A DNA stretch of 64,000 nt from Ptiloglossa arizonensis (taxonomy: Eukaryota; Arthropoda; Insecta; Hymenoptera; Colletidae): contig NW_027478775.1 of assembly GCF_051014685.1 (NCBI RefSeq), forward strand, positions 186,001-250,000, read 5' to 3'. Made by a program: the position numbers and the translations under genes. Positions 1 through 13,109 of the stretch are shown here, piece after piece. Position 1 is the first letter of the stretch; each line of letters opens with the position of its first letter. The notes under the pieces are model-generated. The model saw only the letters and a program-made list of their open reading frames with translations, made no database searches and was not told the origin of the DNA.

Positions 1-560
1 CGTTATACGTTATGCGTTATACGTTATGCGTTATACGTTATACGTTATACGTTATACGTTATACGTTCTACGTTCTACGTTGTACGTTATACGTTGTACG
101 TTATACGTTGTACGTTATACGTTGTACGTTATACGTTGTACGATATACGTTATACGTTATATGTTATACGTTATACGTTATACGTTATACGTTATACGTT
201 ATACGTTATACGTTATACGATATACGTTACACGTTATACGTTATACGTTATACGTTATACGTTATACGTTATACGTCATACGTTATACGTTATTCGTAAT
301 ACGTTATACGTGATACGTTATACGTTGTACGTTATACGTTATACGTTATACGTTATACGTTATACGTTATACGTTATACGTTATACGTTATACGTCATAC
401 GTTATACGTTATTCGTAATACGTTATACGTGATACGTTATACGTTGTACGTTATACGTTATACGTTATACGTTATTCGTTATACGTTATACGTTATACAT
501 TACATGTTATACGTTATACGTTATACGTTATACGTTATACGTTATACGTTATACGTTATA

Positions 561-687
561 CGTTATTAGTTATACGTTATACGTTATACGTTATACGTCA
601 TAGGTTATACGATATACGTTATACGTTATACGTTACACGTTATACGTTATACGTTATACGTCATATGTTATACGTTATACGTTATAA
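561..687 (+). repeat. HOR block G, copy 1 (contains an 8-bp unit)
   Basis: This 127-bp block holds 17 seven-base units plus one eight-base unit. It opens with CGTTATT followed by AGTTATA, passes CGTCATA-GGTTATA-CGATATA, then CGTCATA-TGTTATA, and ends in the 8-bp unit CGTTATAA at 680-687. The same order of variants recurs at 6743, 11575 and 12010. This copy has a private CGTTACA unit in the middle. Shared possession of the extra base shows that it was inherited by duplication and is not a sequencing slip. Confidence 0.85.
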
Positions 688-862
688 CGTTATACGTTAT
701 ACGTTATACGTTATACGTTATACGTTATACGTTATACGTTATACGTAGTTCGTTATACATTATACGTTATACGTTATTCGTTCTACGTTATACGTTATAC
801 GTTATACGTCATAAGTTATACGTTATACGTTATACGTTATACGTTATACGTTATACGTTATA

Positions 863-920
863 CGTTATGCGTTATACGTCCTACGATATTCGTTATACGT
901 TATACGTTATTAGTTATACG
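863..920 (+). repeat. Isolated early relative of block E
   Basis: The units CGTTATG, CGTTATA, CGTCCTA, CGATATT, two canonical units, then CGTTATT-AGTTATA match the opening of block E, with CGTCCTA in place of CGTTGTA. All other block E copies found lie beyond 18.9 kb. This copy is about 18 kb from its nearest relative, so it is either a remnant of an older distribution or a long-range copy. The CGATATT unit starts at 884. Confidence 0.7.
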
Positions 921-1194
921 TTATACGTTATACTTTATACGTTATACGTTATACGTTATACGTTATACGTTATTCGTTATACGTTATGCGTTATACGTTA
1001 TACGTTATACGTTATACGTTATACGTTATACGTTATACGTTATACGTTATACGTTTTACGTTATACGTTATACGTTGTACGTTATACGTTATACGTTATA
1101 CGTTATTCGTTATACGTCATACCTTATACGTTATTCGTAATACGTTATACGTTATACGTTATACGTTATACGTTATACGTTATACGTTATACGT

Positions 1195-2800
1195 TATACG
1201 TTATACGTTATACGTTAAACGTTATACGTTATACGTTATACGTTATACGTTATACGTTATACGTTATACGTTATATTTTATACGTTATACGTTATACGTT
1301 ATACGTTATACGTTATACATTACATGTTATACGTTATACGTTATACGTTATACATTACATGTTATACGTTATACGTTATACGTTATACGTTATACGTTAT
1401 ACGTTATACGTTATACGTTATACGTTATACGTTATACGTTATACGTTATACGTTATACGTCATACGTTATACGTTATTCGTAATACGTTATACGTGATAC
1501 GTTATACGTTGTACGTTATACGTTATACGTTATACATTATAAGTTATACGTTATACGTCATAGGTTATACGTTATACGTTATACGTTATTCGTTATACGT
1601 TATACGTTATACGTTGTACGTTATACGTTATACGTTATACGTTAAACGTTATACGATATACGTTATACGTTATACGTTATACGTTGTACGTTATACGTTA
1701 TACGTTATACGTTATACGTTATTCGTTATACGTTATTCGTAATACGTTATACGTGATACGTTATACGTTATTCGTAATACGTTATACGTGATACGTTATA
1801 CGTTGTACGTTATACGTTATACGTTATACGTTATAAGTTATAAGTTATACGTTATACGTTATACGTTATACGTTATACGTTATACGTTATACGTTATACG
1901 TTAAACGTTATACGTTATACGTTATACGTTATACGTTATACGTTATACGTTATACGTTATATTTTATACGTTATACGTTATACGTTATACGTTATACGTT
2001 ATACATTACATGTTATACGTTATACGTTATACGCTATACGTTATACGTTATACGTTATACGTTATATTTTATACGTTATACGTTATACGTTATACGTTAT
2101 ACGTTATACATTACATGTTATACGTTATACGTTATACGTTATACATTACATGTTATACGTTATACGTTATACGTTATACGTTATACGTTATACGTTATAC
2201 GTTGTACGTTACATGTTATAAGTTATACGTTATAGGTTATACGATATACGTTATACGTTAAACGTTATACGTTATACGTTATACGTTATACGTTATACGT
2301 TATATGTTATACGTTATACATTATACGTTATACGTTATACGTTATACGTTATACGTTATACGTTATACGTTATACGTTATACGTTATACGTTAAACGTTA
2401 TACGTTATACGTTATACGTTATACGTTATACGTTATACGTTATACGTTATATTTTATACGTTATACGTTATACGTTATACGTTATACGTTATACATTACA
2501 TGTTATACGTTATACGTTATACGTTATACATTACATGTTATACGTTATACGTTATACGTTATACGTTATACGTTATACGTTATACGTTATACGTTATACG
2601 TTATACGTTATACGTTATACGTTATACGTTATACGTTATACGTCATACGTTATACGTTATTCGTAATACGTTATACGTGATACGTTATACGTTGTACGTT
2701 ATACGTTATACGTTATACATTATAAGTTATACGTTATACGTCATAGGTTATACGTTATACGTTATACGTTATTCGTTATACGTTATGCGTTATACGTTAT
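1195..2800 (+). repeat. Direct duplication, offset 1,183 bp
   Basis: The stretch at about 1195-1640 recurs at about 2380-2800, displaced by 1,183 bp (169 units). Both copies carry CGTTAAA, a TTTTATA unit, CATTACA-TGTTATA motifs, a block B copy (1494 and 2677) and then CATTATA-AGTTATA with CGTCATA-GGTTATA. A partial third relative lies between them (about 1880-2160). The copies differ by point variants and by numbers of canonical units. Boundaries are approximate because the canonical units at the edges carry no information. Confidence 0.7.
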
Positions 2801-3099
2801 ACGTTATACGTTATACGTTATACGTTATACGTTATTCGTAATACGTTATACGTGATACGTTATACGTTGTACGTTATACGTTATACGTTATACGTTATAA
2901 GTTATAAGTTATACGTTATACGTTATACGTTATACGTTATACGTTATACGTTATTCGTTATACGTTATACGTTATACATTACATGTTTTACGTTATTCGT
3001 TATACGTTATACGTTATACGTTCTACGTTATACGTTGTACGTTATACGTTGTACGTTATACGTTATACGTTATACGTTGTACGTTATACGTTATACGTT

Positions 3100-5900
3100 A
3101 TACGTTATACGTTATTCGTTATACGTTATACGTTATACATTACATGTTTTACGTTATTCGTTATACGTTATACGTTATACGTTCTACGTTATACGTTGTA
3201 CGTTATACGTTGTACGTTATACGTTATACGTTATACGTTGTACGTTATACGTTGTACGTTATACGTTGTACGTTATACGTTATACGTTATACGTTATACG
3301 TTATACGTTGTACGTTATACGTTGTACGTTATACGTTATACGTTATACGTTATACGTTATACGTTATACGTTATACGTTATACGTTATACGTTATACGTT
3401 ACATGTTATACGTTATACGTTATACGTTATACGTTATACGTTATACGTTATACGTTATACGTTATACGTTATACGTTCTACGTTATACGTTATACGTTAT
3501 ACGTTGTACGTTATACGTTATACGTTATACGTTATACGTTATTCGTTATACGTTATACGTTATACTTTACGTGTTTTACGTTATACGTTATACGTTATAC
3601 GTTATACGTTATACGTTATACGTTGTACGTTATACGTTATACGTTATACGTTATACGTCATACGTTATACGTTATTCGTAATACGTTATACGTGATACGT
3701 TATACGTTATTCGTAATACGTTATACGTGATACGTTATACGTTGTACGTTATACGTTATACGTTATACGTTATAAGTTATAAGTTATACGTTATACGTTA
3801 TACGTTATACGTTATACGTTGTACGTTATACGTTATACGTTATACGTTAAACGTTATACGATATACGTTATACGTTATACGTTATACGTTGTACGTTATA
3901 CGTTATACGTTATACGTTATACGTTATTCGTTATACGTTATACGTTATACATTACATGTTTTACGTTATTCGTTATACGTTATACGTTATACGTTCTACG
4001 TTATACGTTGTACGTTATACGTTGTACGTTATACGTTATACGTTATACGTTATACGTTATACGTTATACGTTATACGTTATACGTTGTACGTTATACGTT
4101 ATACGTTATACGTTATACGTTATTCGTTATACGTTATACGTTATACTTTACGTGTTTTACGTTATACGTTATACGTTATACGTTATACGTTATACGTTAT
4201 ACGTTGTACGTTATACGTTATACGTTATACGTCATACGTTATACGTTATTCGTAATACGTTATACGTGATACGTTATACGTTATTCGTAATACGTTATAC
4301 GTGATACGTTATACGTTGTACGTTATACGTTATACGTTATACGTTATAAGTTATACGTTATACGTTATACGTTATACGTTATACGTTGTACGTTATACGT
4401 TATACGTTATACGTTAAACGTTATACGATATACGTTATACGTTATACGTTCTACGTTATACGTTGTACGTTATACGTTGTACGTTATACGTTATACGTTA
4501 AACGTTATACGATATACGTTATACGTTATACGTTATACGTTATACGTTGTACGTTATACGTTATACGTTATACGTTATACGTTATTCGTTATACGTTATA
4601 CGTTATACATTACATGTTTTACGTTATTCGTTATACGTTATACGTTATACGTTCTACGTTATACGTTGTACGTTATACGTTGTACGTTATACGTTATACG
4701 TTATACGTTGTACGTTATACGTTGTACATTATACGTTGTACGTTATACGTTATACGTTATACGTTATACGTTATACGTTGTACGTTATACGTTGTACGTT
4801 ATACGTTATACGTTATACGTTATACGTTATACGTTATACGTTATACGTTATACGTTATACGTTACATGTTATACGTTATACGTTATACGTTATACGTTAT
4901 ACGTTATACGTTATACGTTATACGTTATACGTTATACGTTCTACGTTATACGTTATACGTTATACGTTGTACGTTATACGTTATACGGTATACGTTATAC
5001 GTTATTCGTTATACGTTATACGTTATACTTTACGTGTTTTACGTTATACGTTATACGTTATACGTTATACGTTATACGTTATACGTTGTACGTTATACGT
5101 TATACGTTATACGTCATACGTTATACGTTATTCGTAATACGTTATACGTGATACGTTATACGTTATTCGTAATACGTTATACGTGATACGTTATACGTTG
5201 TACGTTATACGTTATACGTTATACGTTATAAGTTATAAGTTATACGTTATACGTTATACGTTATACGTTATACGTTGTACGTTATACGTTATACGTTATA
5301 CGTTAAACGTTATACGATATACGTTATACGTTATACGTTATACGTTGTACGTTATACGTTATACGTTATACGTTATACGTTATTCGTTATACGTTATACG
5401 TTATACATTACATGTTTTACGTTATTCGTTATACGTTATACGTTATACGTTCTACGTTATACGTTGTACGTTATACGTTGTACGTTATACGTTATACGTT
5501 ATACGTTATACGTTATACGTTATACGTTATACGTTGTACGTTATACGTTATACGTTATACGTTATACGTTATTCGTTATACGTTATACGTTATACTTTAC
5601 GTGTTTTACGTTATACGTTATACGTTATACGTTATACGTTATACGTTATACGTTATACGTTGTACGTTATACGTTATACGTTATACGTCATACGTTATAC
5701 GTTATTCGTAATACGTTATACGTGATACGTTATACGTTATTCGTAATACGTTATACGTGATACGTTATACGTTGTACGTTATACGTTATACGTTATACGT
5801 TATAAGTTATACGTTATACGTTATACGTTATACGTTATACGTTGTACGTTATACGTTATACGTTATACGTTAAACGTTATACGATATACGTTATACGTTA
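3100..5900 (+). repeat. Tandem HOR of about 1.46 kb, two main copies
   Basis: The stretch at about 3.1-4.44 kb recurs at about 4.57-5.90 kb, with offset 1,470 bp (210 units) on the left and 1,456 bp (208 units) on the right. Diagnostic contents are TGTTTTA-CGTTATT-CGTTATA motifs (2983, 3144, 3956, 4614, 5412), CGTTCTA with alternating CGTTGTA units, a CTTTACG-TGTTTTA motif, and doubled block B pairs 35 bp apart at 3692/3727, 4266/4301, 5148/5183 and 5722/5757. The two-unit change in offset within one pair shows unit gain or loss after duplication. Confidence 0.8.
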
Positions 5901-6742
5901 TACGTTATACGTTATACGTTATACGTTATACGTTATACGTTATACGTTATACGTTATACGTTGTACGTTATACGTTATACGTTATACGTTATTCGTTATA
6001 CGTTATACGTTATACATTACATGTTATACGTTATACGTTATACGTTATACGTTATACATTATACGTTATACGTTATTCTTTATACGTTCTTCGTTACACG
6101 TTATACGTCATACGTTATACGTTATACGTTATACGTTTTACGTTATTCGTTATACGTTATAAGTTATACGCTATACGTTATACGTTATACGTTATACGTT
6201 ATACGTTATACGTTATACGTTATACGTTATACGTTATACGTTATACGTTATACGTTATACGTTATACGTTATACGTCATACGTTATACGTTATTCGTAAT
6301 ACGTTATACGTGGTACGTTATACGTTGTACGTTATACGTTATACGTTATACGTTATACGTTATAAGTTATACGTTATACGTCATAGGTTATACGTTATAC
6401 GTTATACGTTATACGTTCTACGTTATACGTTATACGTTATACGTTATGCGTTGTATGTTATACGTTATGCGTTATACGTTATACGTTATACGTTATACGT
6501 TATACGTTATACGTTATACGTTATACGTTATACGTTATACGTTATACGTTATACGTTATACGTTATACGTTATACGTTATACGTTATACGTTATACGTTA
6601 TACGTTATAAGTTATACGTTATACGTTGTACGTTATACGTTATACGTTATACGTTATTCGTTATACGTTATACGTTATACATTACATGTTATACGTTATA
6701 CGTTATACGTTATACGTTATACGTTATACGTTATACGTTATA

Positions 6743-6869
6743 CGTTATTAGTTATACGTTATACGTTATACGTTATACGTCATAGGTTATACGATATACG
6801 TTATACGTTATACGTTATACGTTATACGTTATACGTTATACGTCATATGTTATACGTTATACGTTATAA
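6743..6869 (+). repeat. HOR block G, copy 2
   Basis: Same variant order as the copy at 561-687, with the 8-bp unit at 6862-6869. The central CGTTACA of copy 1 is a canonical CGTTATA here. The sequence that follows, including block B at 7403, is shared with the region after the copy at 12010. The G copies are therefore parts of a longer duplicated tract. Confidence 0.85.
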
Positions 6870-7700
6870 CGTTATACGTTATACGTTATACGTTATACGT
6901 TATACGTTATACGTTATACGTTATACGTTATACGTTATACGTTATACGTTATACGTTATACGTTATACGTTATACGTTATACGTTATACGTTATACGTTA
7001 AACGTTATACGTTATACGTTATACGTTATACGTTATACGTTATACGTTATACGTTATACGTTATACGTTATACGTTATACGTTATACGTTATACGTTATA
7101 CGTTATACGTTATACGTTATACGTTATACGTTATACGTTATACGTTATACGTTATACGTTAAACGTTATACGTTATACGTTATACGTTATACGTTATACG
7201 TTATACGTTATACGTTATACGTTATACGTTATACGTTATACGTTATACGTTATACGTTATACGTTATACATTACATGTTATACGTTATACGTTATACGTT
7301 ATACATTACATATTATACGTTATACGTTATACGTTATACGTTATACGTTATACGTTATACGTTATACGTCATACGTTATACGTTATTCGTAATACGTTAT
7401 ACGTGATACGTTATACGTTGTACGTTATACGTTATACGTTATACATTATAAGTTATACGTTATACGTCATAGGTTATACGTTATACGTTATACGTTATTC
7501 GTTATACGTTATGCGTTATACGTTATACGTTATACGTTATACGTTATACGTTATACGTTATACGTTATACGTTATACGTTATACGTTATACGTTATACGT
7601 TATACGTTATACGTTAAACGTTATACGTTATACGTTATACGTTATGCGTTATACGTTATACGTTATACGTTATACGTTATACGTTATACGTTATACGTTA
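6743..7700 (+). repeat. Source or sister of the 12.0-12.8 kb segment
   Basis: Block G, a canonical run with a CGTTAAA marker, two CATTACA motifs (the second followed by TATTATA), block B and CATTATA-AGTTATA with CGTCATA-GGTTATA occur in the same order at 12,010-12,785. The B copies (7403 and 12495) are 5,092 bp apart, which is 727 units plus three bases. The three bases are accounted for by the 8-bp units at 8032, 11694 and 12129. The segment here has more canonical units between markers. Confidence 0.75.
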
Positions 7701-8358
7701 TACGTTGTACGTTATACGTTGTACGTTATACGTTATACGTAATAGGTTATACGTTATACGTTTTACGTTATACGTTATACGTTATACGTTATACGTTATA
7801 CGTTATACGTTATACGTTATACGTTATACGTTATACGTTATACGTTATACGTTATACGTTATACGTTATACGTTATACGTTATACGTTATACGTTATACG
7901 TTATACGTTATACGTTATACGTTATACGTTATACGTTATACGTTGTACGTTATACGTTATAAGTTGTACGTTATACGATATACGTTATACGTTATTCTTT
8001 ATACGTTCTTCGTTACACGTTATACGTCATACGTTAATACGTTATACGTTTTACGTTATTCGTTATACGTTATAAGTTATACGCTATACGTTATACGTTA
8101 TACGTTATACGTTATACGTTATACGTTATACGTTATACGTTATACGTTATACGTTATACGTTATACGTTATACGTTATACGTTATACGTTATACGTTATA
8201 CGTTATACGTTATACGTTATACGTTATACGTTATACGTTATTCGTTAAACGTTATACGTTATACGTTATACGTTATACGTTATACGTTATACGTTATACG
8301 TTATACGTTATACGTTATACGTTATACATTACACGTTATACGATATACGTTATACGTT

Positions 8359-8403
8359 ATGCGTTATGCGTTCTTCGTTACACGTTATACGTTATTCGGT
8401 ATG
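8359..8403 (+). repeat. HOR block A, first and isolated copy
   Basis: The 45-bp core runs from the ATG ending one CGTTATG unit, through CGTTATG, CGTTCTT, CGTTACA, CGTTATA, CGTTATT, to CGGTATG. The left flank differs from later copies: CATTACA-CGTTATA-CGATATA instead of CGTCATA-GGTTATA followed by CGGTATA and CATTATA. The next copy is at 17,517. This copy is either ancestral or was moved here from the right. Confidence 0.85.
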
Positions 8404-8585
8404 CGTTATACGTTATACGTTATACGTTATACGTTATACGTTATACGTTATACGTTATACGTTATACGTTATACGTTATACGTTATACGTTATACGTTAT
8501 ACGTTATACGTTATACGTTATACGTTATACGTTATACGTTATACTTTATACGTTATACGTTATACGTTATACGTTATACGTTATA

Positions 8586-8683
8586 CGTTATGCGTTATAC
8601 GTTATGCGTTTTACGTTATGCGTTATACGTTATGCGTTATACGTTATGCGTTATACGTTATGCGTTATACGTTATGCGTTATA
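8586..8683 (+). repeat. 14-bp dimer patch, CGTTATG/CGTTATA alternating
   Basis: Seven consecutive 14-bp dimers alternate CGTTATG with CGTTATA; one canonical partner is replaced by CGTTTTA. Similar CGTTATG-type patches are at 8985-9096, 10546-10657 and 13012-13109, where some units are CGTTGTG. Alternation over this length implies amplification of the dimer, because scattered independent A-to-G changes would not keep a two-unit period. Confidence 0.85.
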
Positions 8684-8718
8684 CGTTATACGTTATACGT
8701 TATACGTTATACGTTATA

Positions 8719-8816
8719 CGTTCTACGTTATACGTTGTACGTTATACGTTGTACGTTATACGTTGTACGTTATACGTTGTACGTTATACGTTGTACGTTA
8801 TACGTTGTACGTTATA
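8719..8816 (+). repeat. 14-bp dimer patch, CGTTGTA/CGTTATA alternating
   Basis: A CGTTCTA unit is followed by alternating CGTTATA and CGTTGTA, with CGTTGTA at 8733, 8747, 8761, 8775, 8789 and 8803. The CGTTCTA lead-in also precedes CGTTGTA alternation near 3.0, 3.2, 4.0, 4.65 and 5.45 kb. This links the dimer patch to segment 1. Confidence 0.85.
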
Positions 8817-8984
8817 CGTTATACGTTATACGTTATACGTTATGCGTTATACGTTATACGTTATACGTTATACGTTATACGTTATACGTTATACGTTATA
8901 CGTTATACGTTATACGTTATACGTTATACGTTATACGTTATACGTTATACGTTATACGTTATACGTTATACGTTATACGGTATA

Positions 8985-9096
8985 CGTTATGCGTTATACG
9001 TTATACGTTATACGTTGTGCGTTATACGTTGTGCGTTATACGTTATGCGTTATACGCTATGCGTTATACGTTATGCGTTATACGTTATGCGTTATA
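8985..9096 (+). repeat. 14-bp dimer patch with CGTTGTG and CGCTATG
   Basis: The patch alternates CGTTATA with CGTTATG, CGTTGTG (9013, 9027) and one CGCTATG (9055). The CGTTGTG double variant recurs only in the related patches at 10,588 and 13,054/13,068, marking them as one family. Those copies have fewer dimers. Confidence 0.8.
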
Positions 9097-10132
9097 CGTT
9101 ATACGTTATACGTTATACGTTATATGTTATACGTTATACGTTATACGTTATACGTTATACGTTATACGTTATACGTTATACGTTATACGTTATACGTTAT
9201 ACGTTATACGTTATACGTTATACGTTATACGTTATACGTTATACGTTATACGTTATACGTTATACGTCATAGGTTATACGTTATACGTTATGCGGTATAC
9301 GTTATACATTATACGTTATACGTTATACGTTATACGTTTTACGTTATACGTTATACGTTATACGTTATACGTTATACGTTATACGTTATACGTTATACGT
9401 TATACGTTATACGTTATACGTTATACGTTATACGTTATACGTTATACGTTGTACGTTATACGTTATAAGTTGTACGTTATACGATATACGTTATACGTTA
9501 TTCTTTATACGTTATACGTTATACGTTATACGTTATACGTTATACGTTATACGTTATACGTTATACGTTATACGTTATACGTTATACGTTATACGTTATA
9601 CGTTATACGTTATACGTTATACGTTATACGTTATACATTATACATTATACGTCATACGTTATACGTTATTCGTAATACGTTATACGTGATACGTTATACG
9701 TTGTACGTTATACGTTATACGTTATACATTATAAGTTATACGTTATACGTCATAGGTTATACGTTATACGTTATACGTTATACGTTATACGTTATGCGTT
9801 ATACGTTATACGTTATACGTTATACGTTATACGTTATACGTTATACGTTATACGTTATACGTTATATGTTATACGTTATACGTTATACGTTATACGTTAT
9901 ACGTTATACGTTAAACGTTATACGTTATACGTTATACGTTATACGTTATACGTTATACGTTATACGTTATACGTTATACGTTATACGTTATACGTTATAC
10001 GTTATACGTTATACGTTATACGTTATACGTAATACGTTATACGTTATACGTTTTACGTTATACGTTATACGTTATACGTTATACGTTATACGTTATACGT
10101 TATACGTTATACGTTATACGTTATACGTTATA

Positions 10133-10345
10133 CGTTGTACGTTATACGTTATAAGTTGTACGTTATACGATATACGTTATACGTTATTCGTTATACGTAC
10201 TTCGTTACACGTTATACGTTATACGTTATACGTTATACGTTTTACGACATACGATGTACGTTATACGTTATACGTTATACGTTATACATTATGCGTTATA
10301 CGTTTTACGTTATTCGTTATGAGTTATACGTTATACGTTATACGT
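10133..10345 (+). repeat. HOR block D, copy 1
   Basis: The block opens with CGTTGTA, CGTTATA, AGTTGTA, CGTTATA, CGATATA, then CGTTATT, CGTTATA, CGTACTT (at 10196) and CGTTACA. It continues with CGTTTTA-CGACATA-CGATGTA and ends with CATTATG, CGTTTTA, CGTTATT and CGTTATG-AGTTATA. The full block recurs at 14,363 (offset 4,230 bp). A right-hand part alone is at about 16,034-16,120, and left-hand parts recur far away at 59,119 and 60,694. Confidence 0.8.
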
Positions 10346-10545
10346 TATACGTTATACGTTATACGTTATACGTTATACGTTATACGTTATGCGTTATACG
10401 TTATACGTTATACGTTATACGTTATACGTTATACGTTATACGTTATACGTTATACGTTATACGTTATACGTTATACGTTATACGTTATACGTTATACGTT
10501 ATACGTTATACGTTATACGTTATACGTTATACGTTATACGTTATA

Positions 10546-10657
10546 CGTTATGCGTTATACGTTATACGTTATACGTTATGCGTTATACGTTGTGCGTTAT
10601 ACGTTATGCGTTATACGTTATGCGTTATACGTTATGCGTTATACGTTATGCGTTATA
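10546..10657 (+). repeat. 14-bp dimer patch, third CGTTATG array
   Basis: CGTTATG units at 10546, 10574, 10602, 10616, 10630 and 10644, with CGTTGTG at 10588, alternate with canonical units. The spacing is 14 bp except for one 28-bp gap at the start. It is followed by a long canonical run and the CGTCATA-GGTTATA-CGGTATA lead-in at 10,813, as in the patches at 8985 and 13012. Confidence 0.8.
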
Positions 10658-11574
10658 CGTTATACGTTATACGTTATACGTTATACGTTATACGTTATAC
10701 GTTATACGTTATACGTTATACGTTATACGTTATACGTTATACGTTATACGTTATACGTTATACGTTATACGTTATACGTTATACGTTATACGTTATACGT
10801 TATACGTTATACGTCATAGGTTATACGTTATACGTTATGCGGTATACGTTATACATTATACGTTATACGTTATACGTTATACGTTTTACGTTATACGTTA
10901 TACGTTATACGTTATACGTTATACGTTATACGTTATACGTTATACGTTATACGTTATACGTTATACGTTATACGTTATACGTTATACGTTGTACGTTATA
11001 CGTTATAAGTTGTACGTTATACGATATACGTTATACGTTATTCTTTATACGTTATACGTTATACGTTATACGTTATACGTTATACGTTATACGTTATACG
11101 TTATACGTTATACGTTATACGTTATACGTTATACGTTATACGTTATACGTTATACGTTATACGTTATACATTATACATTATACGTCATACGTTATACGTT
11201 ATTCGTAATACGTTATACGTGATACGTTATACGTTGTACGTTATACGTTATACGTTATACATTATAAGTTATACGTTATACGTCATAGGTTATACGTTAT
11301 ACGTTATACGTTATACGTTATACGTTATGCGTTATACGTTATACGTTATACGTTATACGTTATACGTTATACGTTATACGTTATACGTTATACGTTATAT
11401 GTTATACGTTATACGTTATACGTTATACGTTATACGTTATAAGTTATACGTTATACGTTGTACGTTATACGTTATACGTTATACGTTATTCGTTATACGT
11501 TATACGTTATACATTACATGTTATACGTTATACGTTATACGTTATACGTTATACGTTATACGTTATACGTTATA

Positions 11575-11701
11575 CGTTATTAGTTATACGTTATACGTTA
11601 TACGTTATACGTCATAGGTTATACGATATACGTTATACGTTATACGTTATACGTTATACGTTATACGTTATACGTCATATGTTATACGTTATACGTTATA
11701 A
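11575..11701 (+). repeat. HOR block G, copy 3
   Basis: Same 127-bp variant order as at 6743, with the 8-bp unit at 11694-11701. Copy 4 follows only 435 bp later, making this pair a tandem duplication inside segment 2. Confidence 0.85.
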
Positions 11702-12009
11702 CGTTATACGTTATACGTTATACGTTATACGTTATACGTTATACGTTATACGTTATACGTTATACGTTATACGTTATACGTTATACGTTATACGTTATAC
11801 GTTATACGTTATACGTTATACGTTAGACGTTATACGTTATACGTTATACGTTATACGTTATACGTTATAAGTTATACGTTATACGTTGTACGTTATACGT
11901 TATACGTTATACGTTATTCGTTATACGTTATACGTTATACGTTATACATTACATGTTATACGTTATACGTTATACGTTATACGTTATACGTTATACGTTA
12001 TACGTTATA

Positions 12010-12136
12010 CGTTATTAGTTATACGTTATACGTTATACGTTATACGTCATAGGTTATACGATATACGTTATACGTTATACGTTATACGTTATACGTTATA
12101 CGTTATACGTCATATGTTATACGTTATACGTTATAA
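12010..12136 (+). repeat. HOR block G, copy 4
   Basis: Same variant order and extra base (8-bp unit 12129-12136) as copies 1 to 3. Its right flank matches that of copy 2: a CGTTAAA-containing run, two CATTACA motifs and block B at 12495. The left flank matches copy 3. Confidence 0.85.
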
Positions 12137-13011
12137 CGTTATACGTTATACGTTATACGTTATACGTTATACGTTATACGTTATACGTTATACGTTATAC
12201 GTCATACGTTATACGTTATACGTTATACGTTATACGTTATACGTTATACGTTAAACGTTATACGTTATACGTTATACGTTATACGTTATACGTTATACGT
12301 TATACGTTATACGTTATACGTTATACGTTATACGTTATACGTTATACGTTATACGTTATACATTACATGTTATACGTTATACGTTATACGTTATACATTA
12401 CATATTATACGTTATACGTTATACGTTATACGTTATACGTTATACGTTATACGTTATACGTCATACGTTATACGTTATTCGTAATACGTTATACGTGATA
12501 CGTTATACGTTGTACGTTATACGTTATACGTTATACATTATAAGTTATACGTTATACGTCATAGGTTATACGTTATACGTTATACGTTATTCGTTATACG
12601 TTATGCGTTATACGTTATACGTTATACGTTATACGTTATACGTTATACGTTATACGTTATACGTTATACGTTATACGTTATACGTTATACGTTATACGTT
12701 ATACGTTAAACGTTATACGTTATACGTTATACGTTATACGTTATACGTTATACGTTATACGTTATACGTTATACGTTATACGTTATACGTTGTACGTTAT
12801 ACGTTATACGTTATTCGTAATACGTTATACGTTATACGTTATACGTTGTACGTTATACGTTATAAGTTGTACGTTATACGATATACGTTATACGTTATTC
12901 TTTATACGTTATACGTTATACGTTATACGTTATACGTTATACGTTATACGTTATACGTTATACGTTATACGTTATACGTTATACGTTATACGTTATACGT
13001 TATACGTTATA

Positions 13012-13109
13012 CGTTATGCGTTATACGTTATACGTTATACGTTATGCGTTATACGTTGTGCGTTATACGTTGTGCGTTATACGTTATGCGTTATACGTTA
13101 TGCGTTATA
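13012..13109 (+). repeat. 14-bp dimer patch, fourth CGTTATG array
   Basis: CGTTATG at 13012, 13040, 13082 and 13096 and CGTTGTG at 13054 and 13068 alternate with canonical units. It has fewer dimers than its relatives at 8985 and 10546, so the dimer count varies between homologous positions. Confidence 0.8.

Larger units (their letters stand above)
1..8340 (+). repeat. Array segment 1: block B/G-rich
   Basis: No gene. The segment is defined by block B (units CGTTATT, CGTAATA, CGTTATA, CGTGATA, CGTTATA, usually then CGTTGTA). The CGTGATA unit has its second base at 310, 429, 1494, 1753, 1788, 2677, 2852, 3692, 3727, 4266, 4301, 5148, 5183, 5722, 5757 and 7403, with a CGTGGTA form at 6310. Five pairs of copies are exactly 35 bp (5 units) apart, a local doubling peculiar to 1.7-5.8 kb. 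CGTTGTA units cluster at about 60-165 and 3.0-5.6 kb. Three-unit motifs with CATTACA then TGTTATA recur at about 1.3-2.5 kb, 6.68 kb and 7.27 kb. Three 8-bp units (680-687, 6862-6869, 8032-8039) shift the register here. Confidence 0.85.

Noticed and set aside
2983..3156. TGTTTTA-CGTTATT motifs as separate insertions
   Set aside because: They keep the 7-bp register and each unit is one or two changes from canonical, so they are variant units in a HOR.
8359..8403. Block A as a short gene (M-R-Y-A-F-F-V-T-R-Y-T-L-F-G-M...)
   Set aside because: The distinct peptide is just block A read in one frame. The other frames of the same block are equally open, and the 61 copies keep DNA order with no preference for synonymous change that I can see.
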